NCBI GenBank assembly: GCA_012838555.1
Contig: DUOZ01000100.1
Span: forward strand, 1-35,604
Direction of reading: 5' to 3'
Length of the DNA: 35,604 bases
Origin: a bacterium
GTDB lineage: Bacteria; Bacillota_I; Bacilli_A; RFN20; DUOZ01
The notes below the pieces were generated by a model that did not search any database, was not told where the DNA came from, and was given only the letters and a program-made list of their open reading frames with translations. Positions 1-9,654 of the stretch are shown in pieces. Position 1 is the first letter of the stretch. Each line of letters starts with the position of its first letter. Position numbers and translations under genes: made by a program.

Positions 1-883
1 TACCGCCACCAATAGCAACATTTAATAAGAAGTGAAATTCTTGATCAAACGGCCAAGCTTCATAAGGTTCTATAGAAGGCTTATAAAGTTCAGCAGCTGT
101 TAATTTATAGTATGGATAATCATCAAATAACCAAGTGATTGATCCAGGTTCCCAAATTATAGAATAAACATGGAAATCATCAACTAAGTTTGTTCCACCT
201 GGATGATATTTATCATATTTAATATAACCTGAACCTTTTTGTGTACCAATACTATGATGATAAGCTTTTGTATGGATTGTGCCCATGTAATGATTTAATG
301 CATAAGTAGCAGAATGCTCCATAATATCAATTTCGCCACTTCTAGGCCATCCACCATACACTCCCTTAGTTGGCATCATCCAAATCGCAGGCCAAGAACC
401 TTTAGTTCTAGGTAATTTAGCCCTGATATCAAATCTTCCATATTTAAAGTCTGCTTTACCTGAGGTATTAATTCTACTAGAAGTATATTCCTTACCACCA
501 TATTTTTCTTTTCTAGCAATAATATGTAAGAAGCCGTCTTTTACTTCAACATTTTCGCCTTTAGTATAATATTGGTGTTCTCCATTACCCCAGCCATTTC
601 CTCCGACTTGATAATTCCAAATTGATTCATCTGGTTTACCTTCATAGTTAAACTCTTCACACCATGTCGGAACCCAACCATCAACTATTTCTTTATTTTC
701 GCAACCTTCAAAGACCTTAGGTGCATCATCTGGTTCTACTTCTAAAGAAATACTATCAATATTAGATACTACTGAGGAAGGTTTTTCACTAGAAACCGAA
801 CTACTTACTTCTAAATCCTCACATGATATTATTGAAGTAGAAATTATCGCACTTATAAACAATAATGATATTATCTTCTTCAT
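1..883 (-). CDS. GH16 endo-beta-1,3-glucanase (laminarinase) lipoprotein, 3' end outside window
   Basis: The first 294 residues of a secreted glycoside hydrolase are present; the rest runs off the left edge. A lipoprotein signal peptide is visible (MKK, hydrophobic stretch, lipobox IISC with Cys21), followed by a Ser-rich linker to about residue 55. The GH16 fold starts near WVPTWCEEFNY (70-80). The catalytic motif GEIDIMEH lies at 183-190: Glu184 is the expected nucleophile, Asp186 the helper and Glu189 the acid/base. This motif form is typical of bacterial laminarinases, which cut beta-1,3-glucan, but lichenase-like specificity cannot be excluded. The ATG at 881-883 follows a strong site (AGGAGGGG). 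The protein would be anchored on the outer face of the membrane. Promoter and operators lie directly upstream. GH17, GH30 and a CBM lipoprotein 20 kb away fit the same pathway. Confidence 0.93.
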   Translation of the reverse strand, partial: MKKIISLLFISAIISTSIISCEDLEVSSSVSSEKPSSVVSNIDSISLEVEPDDAPKVFEGCENKEIVDGWVPTWCEEFNYEGKPDESIWNYQVGGNGWGNGEHQYYTKGENVEVKDGFLHIIARKEKYGGKEYTSSRINTSGKADFKYGRFDIRAKLPRTKGSWPAIWMMPTKGVYGGWPRSGEIDIMEHSATYALNHYMGTIHTKAYHHSIGTQKGSGYIKYDKYHPGGTNLVDDFHVYSIIWEPGSITWLFDDYPYYKLTAAELYKPSIEPYEAWPFDQEFHFLLNVAIGGG

Positions 884-895
884 CTTTGTCCCCTC

Positions 896-937
896 CTAAA
901 ACGCTTTCATTATAGCAAATTGTAAGCGCTTTGTAAA
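896..937 (-). promoter_or_regulatory. Promoter of GH16 gene with two cre/LacI-type operators
   Basis: On the minus strand a -35 TTTACA (932-937) and a -10 TATAAT (909-914) are separated by exactly 17 bp. A palindrome with core AAGCGCTT (924-931) lies between them; read as ACAAAGCGCTTACA it matches the CcpA cre consensus TGWAANCGNTNWCA at 12 of 14 positions. A second, weaker copy TGAAAGCGTTTTAG (896-909) lies between the -10 and the ribosome binding site. Both positions suit repression by a LacI-family protein. The regulator (CcpA or a local LacI) is not in the window. Confidence 0.75.
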
Positions 938-940
938 GTT

Positions 941-966
941 AAGAAAAAAAGGCACAAGGCCTTTTA
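941..966 (-). terminator. Rho-independent terminator ending the ecfA1-to-ABC operon
   Basis: On the minus strand, AAAAGGC, a 5-nt loop CTTGT and GCCTTTT are followed by more T residues. The stem begins within the TAA stop codon of the last ABC gene. No other terminator was seen between here and 11329. Confidence 0.8.
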
Positions 967-3375
967 AATATCATATTTTGTTAAGATTTGTGATGGTGTT
1001 TTTCTTAAAAGTAGGATGACTGGTAATAGTCCAAAGAAGAGATAAAATGCATATATCGCTAATAGCCCTAAGGCAACATTATACCAAGGGAATAAAAGGA
1101 CACTTCCAAAACTTACCATTAAACTATTTACATAATCAATAAAGTAAACGACTAAACCATATCCAATCGCGGTTGTAAAGGTTGTTAAGATTAAAATTTC
1201 TAACACAAAGAGATTGATAACCTTAATTCTACTAGCACCTAAAGCGCGATAAACACCAATATCATAAATACGATGAATAACTTTTGAACGCATCATAAAG
1301 AAGACAAAGATTAATAAGGCTGATGCTAAAACTAAAGAAGAAATAATCGGAGCCATTAGATATTGAATTCTTTGTTTAGAATATTCACTCATATCTTCCT
1401 TATTTGGATCATTAGCAGTATAACCTAAGTTTTCTAAATGCTCTATTGATTTTGTTTTATCATTACTTATAAAATATAAATTATATCCTACAAAGTAATC
1501 TTGTAATAATTTCTCACCATCTTCAATTGAAATTAAATTATATGCATAATATTTAGTATGACAAACACCAACAATTGTAAATGTTTTACCTAGAGAAACG
1601 CCATTAATTGAAGTAAGTTCTTGACCAATTTCATACCCAAATACCTCATGAACAACAATTTCTCCACTTTCAGATGGTAATCTTCCTTTAACTAATACAA
1701 CTTCAGAATCTGATTCATCTGTAGCAATTCTAAAAACTGGTAATTGAGAAGAAACTTTAAAAGCACTATTTAAGTATGTTGGATAATCAACAAATAAGAG
1801 ATAGGCATCCCTGTTAATAATACCGCTTATAGTAAATGTATCCAGATTATTCCGCATTGATAAAGTTCTACCTACAAAATCTTTACAAGAAAAGGAACCA
1901 CCAACAGTTGTTTGGGCATGCTTAGTTAAATCATCACAGACCCATTTACTTAAAGCAATTTCTTTATTACCACTAGGTAAAGCACCATATATTAAATCTT
2001 TTTCACTTACAATATTCGTTGGCATCATCTTAACATCATTAAAAACAACACTTCTATTTCTTGTTTGAAAGTTAATACTTACATCAACATTAAAGCTAAA
2101 ACTATTATTTAGATAAGCTACATACTCAATTGATTCATCACTTAAAATTTCCTCAAAATTTACATCTAATACTTCTTCTTTACTTGAAATCCCAACTAAA
2201 GTTGAGTCATGTCTTTTATAAGCTTTTTCATCTAAAGTATAAGCATTAGATATAGTCGCCGCAGTATAGGCAATAAACATACCAACAATCATAAAAGCTA
2301 AATACATTAATTTATATCTGAATTTAACAAAATAGAAATTAGAAAAGGCAACTTTAAAATCGTCCCACATCTTTCTAAAATCAAATTTTCTTCCTCTTAT
2401 ATCTTTAAAGAATGAGTTATCATAATCAAATTTATCAACATCAGTTAATTCAAGTTTCTTAAAGTGTTCATCTTTAAGTGTTACCTCACTATTTGATGTT
2501 AAATATTTGACTTTAAAATTAGATTTAACATCAACAATTAAAGAACCATTTTTATAAACAACTTTAATTTCAGGTTTATCCTTAACATCTTCATCATAGT
2601 AAAGTTTTAATGAATATGCTTCTTCTTCAAATTCTTTTTGATTTAAATCTTTCAAGTAAATAACTTTTCCATCATCATGATGATAAGAACTACTTGAAGT
2701 ATTAATTTCATCACTAACAACTTTACCATCTTTTAATTCAATAATCCGATCAGCATAAAAATTAGCTAATTCCCTATCATGTGTAACTAAAATAACTAAA
2801 CAAGTCTTACTAACCTTTTTAATAATGTTCATAACTTCAATCGTATTACTACTATCAAGGTTACCTGTTGGTTCATCTGCAATAATTACTTTTGCTTTCT
2901 TAACTAAAGCTCGAGCAATTGCCACACGTTGTTGTTGACCACCTGATAAAGCCGAAGCCCTTCTTCTTTTATAATTAATCATATTAACTGCATTTAAGCA
3001 GTAATTAATTCTTTTTTCAACTTCATCTTTATCATAAATATTTGCCAAAGATAACGCAAATTTAAGATTATCATAAACAGTCATCTCTGGGAAAAGTAAA
3101 TAGTTTTGGAAAATATAACCCATATTATTACGACGATATTTATCGATTTTATACATTTTGTAATTTTTAATTCTTAAATCGTCATAATAAATTTCACCTT
3201 TAGCCTTATCTAAACCACCGATAACATTTAAAAGTGTGGTTTTACCACTACCAGAGGCACCAAGTAAACAAACTAAACCCGTAGATGGAAATTCAAGTGT
3301 TGTATTGTTAATTACATGAATTTCATTAGCTTTACGACGATTAAAATATTTATTAATTTTGTTTAACCTAATCAT
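964..3375 (-). CDS. MacB-like ABC transporter, ATPase fused to FtsX-type permease (803 aa)
   Basis: The N-terminal ATPase (about residues 4-230) has Walker A GASGSGKTT, signature LSGGQQQRVAIARAL, Walker B IIADEPTGNLDS and an H-loop in VTHD, as in the LolD/MacB/FtsE type. A hydrophilic region of about 110 residues (230-345), beginning with a Ser/His run SSSSYHHDD, joins it to a permease with one membrane segment near 360, a large outer loop and three segments near 690-800 (FtsX fold). Such proteins usually move lipoproteins, peptides or antimicrobials by a mechanical mechanism, not by import; the substrate is unknown here. A GTG at 3384 is in frame but is itself part of the ribosome binding site (AGGGGTG), so the ATG at 3375 is chosen. 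It follows the next ABC gene closely and is probably its partner. Confidence 0.85.
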   Translation of the reverse strand: MIRLNKINKYFNRRKANEIHVINNTTLEFPSTGLVCLLGASGSGKTTLLNVIGGLDKAKGEIYYDDLRIKNYKMYKIDKYRRNNMGYIFQNYLLFPEMTVYDNLKFALSLANIYDKDEVEKRINYCLNAVNMINYKRRRASALSGGQQQRVAIARALVKKAKVIIADEPTGNLDSSNTIEVMNIIKKVSKTCLVILVTHDRELANFYADRIIELKDGKVVSDEINTSSSSYHHDDGKVIYLKDLNQKEFEEEAYSLKLYYDEDVKDKPEIKVVYKNGSLIVDVKSNFKVKYLTSNSEVTLKDEHFKKLELTDVDKFDYDNSFFKDIRGRKFDFRKMWDDFKVAFSNFYFVKFRYKLMYLAFMIVGMFIAYTAATISNAYTLDEKAYKRHDSTLVGISSKEEVLDVNFEEILSDESIEYVAYLNNSFSFNVDVSINFQTRNRSVVFNDVKMMPTNIVSEKDLIYGALPSGNKEIALSKWVCDDLTKHAQTTVGGSFSCKDFVGRTLSMRNNLDTFTISGIINRDAYLLFVDYPTYLNSAFKVSSQLPVFRIATDESDSEVVLVKGRLPSESGEIVVHEVFGYEIGQELTSINGVSLGKTFTIVGVCHTKYYAYNLISIEDGEKLLQDYFVGYNLYFISNDKTKSIEHLENLGYTANDPNKEDMSEYSKQRIQYLMAPIISSLVLASALLIFVFFMMRSKVIHRIYDIGVYRALGASRIKVINLFVLEILILTTFTTAIGYGLVVYFIDYVNSLMVSFGSVLLFPWYNVALGLLAIYAFYLFFGLLPVILLLRKTPSQILTKYDI

Positions 3376-3386
3376 GACATTCACCC

Positions 3387-5525
3387 CTAGCTTCTTCTAA
3401 TGACCACATTAACGACACTTTCAAACATCTTGCGTGAGAATCTAACACTAAGCATAAAGGCTAAGATAACAATAATAATTAGTAAAATCAACATCGATCC
3501 ATAATCTCTATATTTAATGATGTTCATAACACCAAGGGAATAATATTGATTTATAATAATAACACCGACAAAGGTTGTAATATATGCTATGATTCCTAAT
3601 GTTATATTTTCTATTGAAACAATCGAATTTAAGTTCTTCCTGTTAGCACCTAAAATCCTTAAGATTGAATAGTCACGTTTTTTACTATTCATAACTAAAT
3701 GTAAAATCATATAGGTAACAAAATACAAGAAGACAATACCGAGGCCAGCAACAAAGGTTTTCATTATAGTTTCTATTAACATCATTAAACCATCAAAGCC
3801 ATATGAAGGGAAATCACTAACATCAATTACACGATATCCTTTATTTCTTAATTGACTCATTAAAGATCCCTTTATAAAAGAATCATCTAGAATAACAGAA
3901 ATTTGATATACTTCATTATCAATAAGATTAAAGAAAGTATTTTCGTTCATAAATATAAAATTAGTGTAATTATCTGGTTCACGTATAATTTCAATTGTCA
4001 CATCAGTTATTTCTTTTTCTCCATATATAGATGTTAAATAAACTTTAATATCTTCATCGTTAAACTCTAATTCACTTATTTGAGCTCCTAATGAAAGTCT
4101 AATAACTCCATCTTCATAACTAGGTGCAAAAGCAAAACTTATTCGCTCTAAATAACTATTTTCTTCTAATTCATCAATGCCTTTTAAAGAAAAATCAAAG
4201 TATGATTGACCTTGTTCAATAATTTTTTGTTTTCTTAGTAAGTCACTCGCATAGATTGTGCCACTACCATAGTAATTACTTTGATAATTCTTATCCGTTA
4301 TACCTACGATTTCAAATTCATATTTTTTATCATAAAAACTTTGATTAATCTTTTTACCTAATAATTTATCATTAGTAACAACTACCTCTAAATCATTTTC
4401 AGGCATACGACCTTGAATTATGTCTGCTTCTTTTAATTGATTAATACTTTGAAGAATCAAAGTATAAGACTCCCAATTATCATCATCATAGAAATAAATT
4501 GCCGAATCTAAATAAAAATCATTTTTATGAACATAATTTACTCCACTAATCTTACTTATATCTTCTATTTCTTGTTCACTAAATGGTGAATAATCCGGTT
4601 TATTAAGGATTAACCTGCGATTATCTGTAAAAGTATAAGTATACGAATAGCGATAATTAGTTGGTTGAGCTAAAAAAGTACTATCATAAATTCCAACGAT
4701 AGTAAAAGTTATTGCAATATAAACTAATAAAGAAAATATTGTTCTTTTTGGTGTCATTACTAAATTTCTTAAACCAAATAATAAATTTGTTAAAAAACGA
4801 GGTTGATTATTAACTAACTCTGTTTTATCTTCAGCATCAGGCTTTTTAGGTTTTAAATTAACATCTTCAACTATTTCACCATCAAATAAGCGTACCTTTC
4901 TAGTTGCATACGGCTCTACTAAAGAATAATCATGAGTTACTACTACAACTAATCTACCAGGAGCAACTTCATTAATTAAAGACATAATTTGCTCACTATT
5001 TTCACTATCTAAATTACCAGTTGGTTCATCACACACTAGGATTTTTGAATCACTAGCAATAGCTCGTGCAATAACTACTCTTTGTTTTTCGCCACCACTT
5101 AACTTAGCAGCTCTTGATCTTTTACGATTACTTAAACCAACACGTTCAATAATTTCTAAAGCTCTTTTACGAGCATCTTTTTTACTAACACCTCTTAAAA
5201 GTAAGACCGTTTCAACGTTTTGTAAAACACTATAACTTTCAATTAAATTATAATTTTGAAAGACAAACCCGATATTATTCTTTCGATAATCTTCCCAATC
5301 ACTCATCGAATAATAAGAAGTTTCTTGATTAGAAAAATACATTTCGCCTTCTTCGTAGGAATCAATCCCTGAGATAACGTTTAAAAGAGTCGTCTTCCCA
5401 CTTCCTGATTCACCAACTATGGCAACAAATTCATTTTTTTCAAACTTAATATTGATATTCCGTAAACCAAGTGCAACATTTCCTTCACTTGAATAGTATT
5501 TCGACACATTAACTAATTTCAACAT
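3387..5525 (-). CDS. ABC transporter, ATPase fused to FtsX-type permease (712 aa)
   Basis: This has the same architecture as its downstream neighbour but is shorter. ATPase motifs are GESGSGKTT (Walker A), LSGGEKQRVVIARAI and LVCDEPTGNLDSEN (Walker B), within about residues 1-225. A first membrane segment lies near 263-285 (PKRTIFSLLVYIAITF), followed by a long extracytoplasmic domain rich in Tyr, Asp and Asn and three membrane segments near 585-700. Two fused half-transporters in tandem suggest a heterodimer. Its start overlaps the previous gene by 17 nt, with its ribosome binding site (GGGAGAG) inside that gene, so translational coupling is likely. Substrate unknown: export of a peptide or lipid, or extraction of an antimicrobial, are all possible. 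Confidence 0.85.
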   Translation of the reverse strand: MLKLVNVSKYYSSEGNVALGLRNINIKFEKNEFVAIVGESGSGKTTLLNVISGIDSYEEGEMYFSNQETSYYSMSDWEDYRKNNIGFVFQNYNLIESYSVLQNVETVLLLRGVSKKDARKRALEIIERVGLSNRKRSRAAKLSGGEKQRVVIARAIASDSKILVCDEPTGNLDSENSEQIMSLINEVAPGRLVVVVTHDYSLVEPYATRKVRLFDGEIVEDVNLKPKKPDAEDKTELVNNQPRFLTNLLFGLRNLVMTPKRTIFSLLVYIAITFTIVGIYDSTFLAQPTNYRYSYTYTFTDNRRLILNKPDYSPFSEQEIEDISKISGVNYVHKNDFYLDSAIYFYDDDNWESYTLILQSINQLKEADIIQGRMPENDLEVVVTNDKLLGKKINQSFYDKKYEFEIVGITDKNYQSNYYGSGTIYASDLLRKQKIIEQGQSYFDFSLKGIDELEENSYLERISFAFAPSYEDGVIRLSLGAQISELEFNDEDIKVYLTSIYGEKEITDVTIEIIREPDNYTNFIFMNENTFFNLIDNEVYQISVILDDSFIKGSLMSQLRNKGYRVIDVSDFPSYGFDGLMMLIETIMKTFVAGLGIVFLYFVTYMILHLVMNSKKRDYSILRILGANRKNLNSIVSIENITLGIIAYITTFVGVIIINQYYSLGVMNIIKYRDYGSMLILLIIIVILAFMLSVRFSRKMFESVVNVVIRRS

Positions 5526-7293
5526 TGATTTTCTCTCCCATCATTTCTTGAAGTTTGTGAGCATCATACATTTTCTTATACTTACCATTTAACTCTAATA
5601 ATTCTTGATGTGTTCCTTGTTCTACAATTTTACCTTCTTCAAGCATATAAATACAATCCGAATGTTCGATTGTTGATAAACGATGTGCAATCATAATAAA
5701 TGTAGTATCTTTTAAATAATTTCTAATTCCATTAATAACTTTTAACTCAGTATTATTATCTAATGCACTTGTTGCTTCATCAAAAAGGATTAATGAAGGA
5801 TTACGTAAGATAATTCTTGCAATACCTATTCTTTGTCTTTCTCCACCAGATAACTTAACTCCATTTTCTCCAACTAAAGTATCTAAACCTTCTTTATTCT
5901 TAGCAATAATTTCATCAACACAAGCTATTTTAATCGCTAAATTTAATTGTTCTTCACTAGCTTTTGGAGCCGCAAACATAATATTTTCCCTAATTGTAGC
6001 ATTAAACAAGAACGTATCTTGGAAAACATAACCAATATGTTGTCTTAAAGATAGTTTATACTTTTCATCCATTGGATAACCAAAAACTTCAATTTTGCCT
6101 TCATCAACTAAATATAAACCTTCAAGCACTTTTAAAATCGTTGTCTTACCACAGCCTGTTGGACCAACAAAGGCATGAGTTTCTCCTTTTTTAACTGTAA
6201 ATGAAATATCATCAATAACTACTTTATCTTTAACATAAGAGAAAGTTACATTTTCAAATTTAACAACTGTATCTGATTCATCTATATCAAGTTTTTCTTT
6301 TTTAGCTAAGTAAGCTTTATCAATATCATATCCCATGATAGTATTAAGTCTACCTAAAGAAACACTGACATTTTGCATTTCTAAAAACATTCCAACAAAG
6401 TTAGATATTGGCGCAGCTAGTAAATCATTATACATTAATATCGCACTGACTCCACCTATACTTACCATGCCTTTTACAACCATGATACCTCCAAATGATA
6501 ACATTGTCGTTATTATCAAAACAAAGAAGAAGGTATTCATGAAGTTAACTTGAACATGATATTTTTGTGTTTTTTTATGATTATCAATAACTAGATAACT
6601 CGTTTCAATAACTTGTTCATATTTTGTTTCTTCTTGACTTGCAGCATGGATATCTCTCATCCCTTTAATATTTTCTTGATATTTTCGCCACATTCTTGAA
6701 TTACGTCTACGATTTTCTCTAGCAAAGCGCCAAAACTTAGTTCCTGATAATCTTGTAATAATTCCACTAGTAATCGCTAGAGGTAAAATAATTAAAGTTA
6801 ATCTAATATCAATTTGTGACATAAAATAAAAACCAAAAGCAAAACTAAAAATTGATCTTGTTAAATATGTTATAGGTACCATAAAACCTCTAATTGCAAT
6901 TGAACTATCTTGAATTAACCTATTTAATAATTCACTCGAGTCATTTTCATCAAAAAAGTTTTGAGGGACACTACTTAAATGCCAATAAACCTCACATCTA
7001 ACATCATGAGCTAGTTTTTCTTGTAATGTTGAATTATAATAATGCGAGAAATTATGAAATAAACTTTGCAAAACTTGCAAAATAAAATAAGTAATTGCTA
7101 AAGTTATAATCTTTTCAATCCCTGCATCAGCATCAAGTCGTCCTTCAAAAGCAGCAACACTTGTATCAATAACTTCTTTAAGCATATTAAGTGGATAAGT
7201 GCTTAAAAATGAAGTAATAATAATTAAAACAACAATTATAATCGCTTTAGGCCAATTCTTTTTTAATAATTTCCAAATCGTGATTTTCCCCAC
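5509..7293 (-). CDS. Type IV (MsbA/LmrA-like) ABC exporter half-transporter (594 aa)
   Basis: Residues 1-310 form the six-helix exporter membrane domain (first helix about 14-36). Residues 335-585 form the ATPase with Walker A GPTGCGKTT, signature LSGGERQRIGIARIIL, Walker B LILFDEATSALD and H-loop in IAHRLS. All catalytic residues are present, so a homodimer could be active, unlike the heterodimeric pair at 26-30 kb. The start is GTG, overlapping the previous stop as TAGTG, with GAAGGTG five bases upstream. It lies in the same gapless transcript as ecfA1-ecfA2-ecfT-truA. Likely substrates are lipids, peptides or drugs; the sequence does not decide. Confidence 0.9.
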   Translation of the reverse strand: MGKITIWKLLKKNWPKAIIIVVLIIITSFLSTYPLNMLKEVIDTSVAAFEGRLDADAGIEKIITLAITYFILQVLQSLFHNFSHYYNSTLQEKLAHDVRCEVYWHLSSVPQNFFDENDSSELLNRLIQDSSIAIRGFMVPITYLTRSIFSFAFGFYFMSQIDIRLTLIILPLAITSGIITRLSGTKFWRFARENRRRNSRMWRKYQENIKGMRDIHAASQEETKYEQVIETSYLVIDNHKKTQKYHVQVNFMNTFFFVLIITTMLSFGGIMVVKGMVSIGGVSAILMYNDLLAAPISNFVGMFLEMQNVSVSLGRLNTIMGYDIDKAYLAKKEKLDIDESDTVVKFENVTFSYVKDKVVIDDISFTVKKGETHAFVGPTGCGKTTILKVLEGLYLVDEGKIEVFGYPMDEKYKLSLRQHIGYVFQDTFLFNATIRENIMFAAPKASEEQLNLAIKIACVDEIIAKNKEGLDTLVGENGVKLSGGERQRIGIARIILRNPSLILFDEATSALDNNTELKVINGIRNYLKDTTFIMIAHRLSTIEHSDCIYMLEEGKIVEQGTHQELLELNGKYKKMYDAHKLQEMMGEKINVEIS

Positions 7294-8087
7294 TATTTCA
7301 CCTTCTTTAACTTAACATTCTTTTCAATATCGATATTCCAATTCTTAACTAAATTATAAGCATAAATACGATTTACCGGATGAAAGTAATCAAAAGGCGA
7401 ATGGGCATCAATTCCCATCACAAACTTATTTTTATGTCTTTTAGCTATTTCAAAAAACTCTCTAACTGGATATTGGTAACGATATTCTTTATCAATTAAG
7501 CGTTGACCCCTTCTCATTCCGCCTTGATTCACTTCTAAATAAACATCATTTTCAAAAGCACTCTTACAAATACGGTGAGCTAATTTAACTCCATCTTCAT
7601 CTAATCCCTTTTCAGTCAAAAACAAATCAGGATGAACTAATATTGAAAAAAGACCTGTCTTTAAGCCTTTTTCAATTAAACTTACATATTTTTCGGTACT
7701 TATTTTACTAGAAGCGATATAACCTTCCATTTTATTATCTTCATATGAAATATAATGTTGACCTAAAATTAAATAATCAACTTTACCACTCATTAATAAA
7801 TCACGGTAATAATCTTCTAACTCTTCAAAATACTCACATTCAAAACCGATTAAAACTTCAATTTTATCTTTATATTTATCTTTTAAATGATTTAAAGAAT
7901 ACAAATAATTCTCTAATTCATCATAATTTCCTCTAATACCTTCTTGAGTCATATTAGGAATAAAAACATGATCAGAAAAACCAATAATCTTGTGATTATT
8001 TTCTATTGCTGCGATAACATAATCTTCATCTTCACCAACAGCATGACCACATCTTTTCGTATGAGTGTGATAATTATAAGTAATCAT
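7293..8087 (-). CDS. PHP-family phosphatase, histidinol-phosphatase (HisJ/HisK) type
   Basis: This 264-residue protein has the PHP metal-binding pattern: NYHTHTKRCGHA at the N-terminus, GFSDH near 40, a central GFECEYF, GQHY, LVHPDL near 155, LEVNQGG near 190 and MGIDAHSPFD near 225. The family hydrolyses phosphomonoesters such as L-histidinol phosphate at a metal centre in the cytoplasm. No other histidine biosynthesis gene is in the window, so the substrate may differ. The start codon shares a base with the truA stop (TAATG), which implies translational coupling. Confidence 0.8.
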   Translation of the reverse strand: MITYNYHTHTKRCGHAVGEDEDYVIAAIENNHKIIGFSDHVFIPNMTQEGIRGNYDELENYLYSLNHLKDKYKDKIEVLIGFECEYFEELEDYYRDLLMSGKVDYLILGQHYISYEDNKMEGYIASSKISTEKYVSLIEKGLKTGLFSILVHPDLFLTEKGLDEDGVKLAHRICKSAFENDVYLEVNQGGMRRGQRLIDKEYRYQYPVREFFEIAKRHKNKFVMGIDAHSPFDYFHPVNRIYAYNLVKNWNIDIEKNVKLKKVK

Positions 8088-8824
8088 TAATACATAACCT
8101 CCACTAAATATAGGCCTTCTGCAGGTGCTTTATAAGGACATGGTTTATCTTCTTTTTTATCTAGTCTTGTTGTAATTTCTTCAAGACTAATCTTATTTTC
8201 GCCTATATGAATTAAAGTACCTACCATCATTCTAACCATATAACGAAGAAAGCCACTTCCTATTATATCAAAAATTACGATATCGTTTTCCACTTTTATC
8301 GAAAATTCATTAATAAACCTAACAAAACTAGTTACTTCACTATCTTTAGTCGAAGTAAAATTCCTAAAATCATGTTCACCAACAAAAAGACAAGCTGCTT
8401 CTTTCATCTTGTTTATATCTAACCTTTTACCATATTGATAAATGTAATTAACTTTTAAAGGATTATATTCACCCATATTTAAATAATAGCGATAATGCTT
8501 CTTTTTAGCATCAAATCTAGCATGAAATGATGAATCAACCTTGTAAACGTCTTTTACATAAATATCCTTAGGTAAATTACTATTTAATGCTTTTTTATAA
8601 TTTTCAGGTTCAATCTCAAAAATCGAATCAAAATGAATAACTTGATTTAAAGCATGAACGCCAGCATCAGTTCTTCCAGAAGCATATACTTTTATTTCTT
8701 GTTTATTGATTTTTGATAAGGCAATTTGTAATTCCTCTTGAACTGTTCGACCATTATTTTGAATTTGATATCCCACAAAGTTAGAACCATCATAACTAAA
8801 AATAACTTTGTATCTTAACGCCAT
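8087..8824 (-). CDS. truA: tRNA pseudouridine(38-40) synthase TruA
   Basis: TruA isomerises uridines 38-40 in the anticodon arm of many tRNAs. The catalytic motif GRTDAGVHALNQVIHF is visible with the nucleophile Asp53. The C-terminal half carries GSGFLRYMVRMMVGTL, the second conserved TruA motif. At 245 residues it has the usual bacterial length. It overlaps the end of ecfT by 10 nt and the start of the PHP gene by 1 nt. The ecfA1-ecfA2-ecfT-truA order is common in Bacillota, where rplM-rpsI usually follow; here other genes follow instead. Confidence 0.96.
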   Translation of the reverse strand: MALRYKVIFSYDGSNFVGYQIQNNGRTVQEELQIALSKINKQEIKVYASGRTDAGVHALNQVIHFDSIFEIEPENYKKALNSNLPKDIYVKDVYKVDSSFHARFDAKKKHYRYYLNMGEYNPLKVNYIYQYGKRLDINKMKEAACLFVGEHDFRNFTSTKDSEVTSFVRFINEFSIKVENDIVIFDIIGSGFLRYMVRMMVGTLIHIGENKISLEEITTRLDKKEDKPCPYKAPAEGLYLVEVMY

Positions 8825-9654
8825 AAGTCAATCCCTAACAGGCTTTCAATCATTTCTTTATTAAAACTTAGATAGACAAAACCTGCGGTAATTACAACAA
8901 TAAGAGATAAAGATAACCAATCACTAGATGTAAATTTTAAAACACGATATCTAGTTCTTTTCGCTGATGGGTCATAACCTCTAGCCTCCATAGCATCTGC
9001 AAGTTCATCAGATCTTTTAAAAGCCGAGAAAAATAAGGGGATAATCAGTGAAATAATCGCTGGGATTTTATCTTTTAATTTACCCTCACTTAAGATTGAA
9101 CCTCTACTAGCTTGAGCTTTCATGATTCGTTCGGTTTCATCTAAAAGTGTCGGAATAAATCTTAATGCAATTGAAATAATCATCGCTATTTCATGCGTTG
9201 GAAATTTAATAATTTTTAAAGGTGTCATTAAATATTCTAAACCATAAGTCATATCTAAAGGTTTAGTCGATGTCGTTAAAATCGTTGTGATTGTAATCAT
9301 AATAACTAATCTAATAATAATATATAAAGTTTGATAGATGCCACTATCATAAATTTTAAAGAATTCTAAATCTAATAAAACATTTCCTCTTTGAAATGAT
9401 AAGATATTAATAATAAATAAAAACAAAAACATGAACCACATATTTTTAATTAATCTAAATAAAGTTCTAAAGCTAACTTTAGTTACTTTAAGTAAAATTA
9501 ATAAGAAAATCCCTAAAATAAAATAACCTAAAAAACCAATTTCCATAAAGACAATTACTAATAAGAAAATCATAGCTAAAATTTTAGTTCGAGGGTCTAA
9601 ACGGTGGATAAACGTATCATTAGGAATGTATCTTCCTAAAGAAAGATTCTTCAT
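8815..9654 (-). CDS. ecfT: ECF transporter transmembrane component EcfT
   Basis: EcfT couples the ATPases EcfA1/EcfA2 to exchangeable substrate-binding S proteins in the membrane to import vitamins and trace nutrients. This 279-residue protein has five to six hydrophobic segments and the two cytoplasmic Ala-Arg-Gly-type coupling motifs, here QASRGSIL and MEARGYDP (the first Ala replaced by Ser). It starts with ATG in a 4-nt ATGA overlap with ecfA2, preceded by AAAGGGGG. No S component is encoded nearby, which fits a group II (shared) ECF system whose S genes lie elsewhere. Confidence 0.95.
   Translation of the reverse strand: MKNLSLGRYIPNDTFIHRLDPRTKILAMIFLLVIVFMEIGFLGYFILGIFLLILLKVTKVSFRTLFRLIKNMWFMFLFLFIINILSFQRGNVLLDLEFFKIYDSGIYQTLYIIIRLVIMITITTILTTSTKPLDMTYGLEYLMTPLKIIKFPTHEIAMIISIALRFIPTLLDETERIMKAQASRGSILSEGKLKDKIPAIISLIIPLFFSAFKRSDELADAMEARGYDPSAKRTRYRVLKFTSSDWLSLSLIVVITAGFVYLSFNKEMIESLLGIDLWR

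Noticed and set aside
6335-6553. Open frame on the plus strand inside the ABC exporter gene
   Set aside because: It is antisense to a well-conserved ABC membrane domain, has no ribosome binding site and no recognisable product. The same holds for the short antisense frames at 7745-7936, 12895-13098, 23459-23767, 25322-25585, 26664-26858, 28218-28487 and 31970-32200, and for the same-strand frames at 23854-24036, 25000-25197 and 28045-28254.
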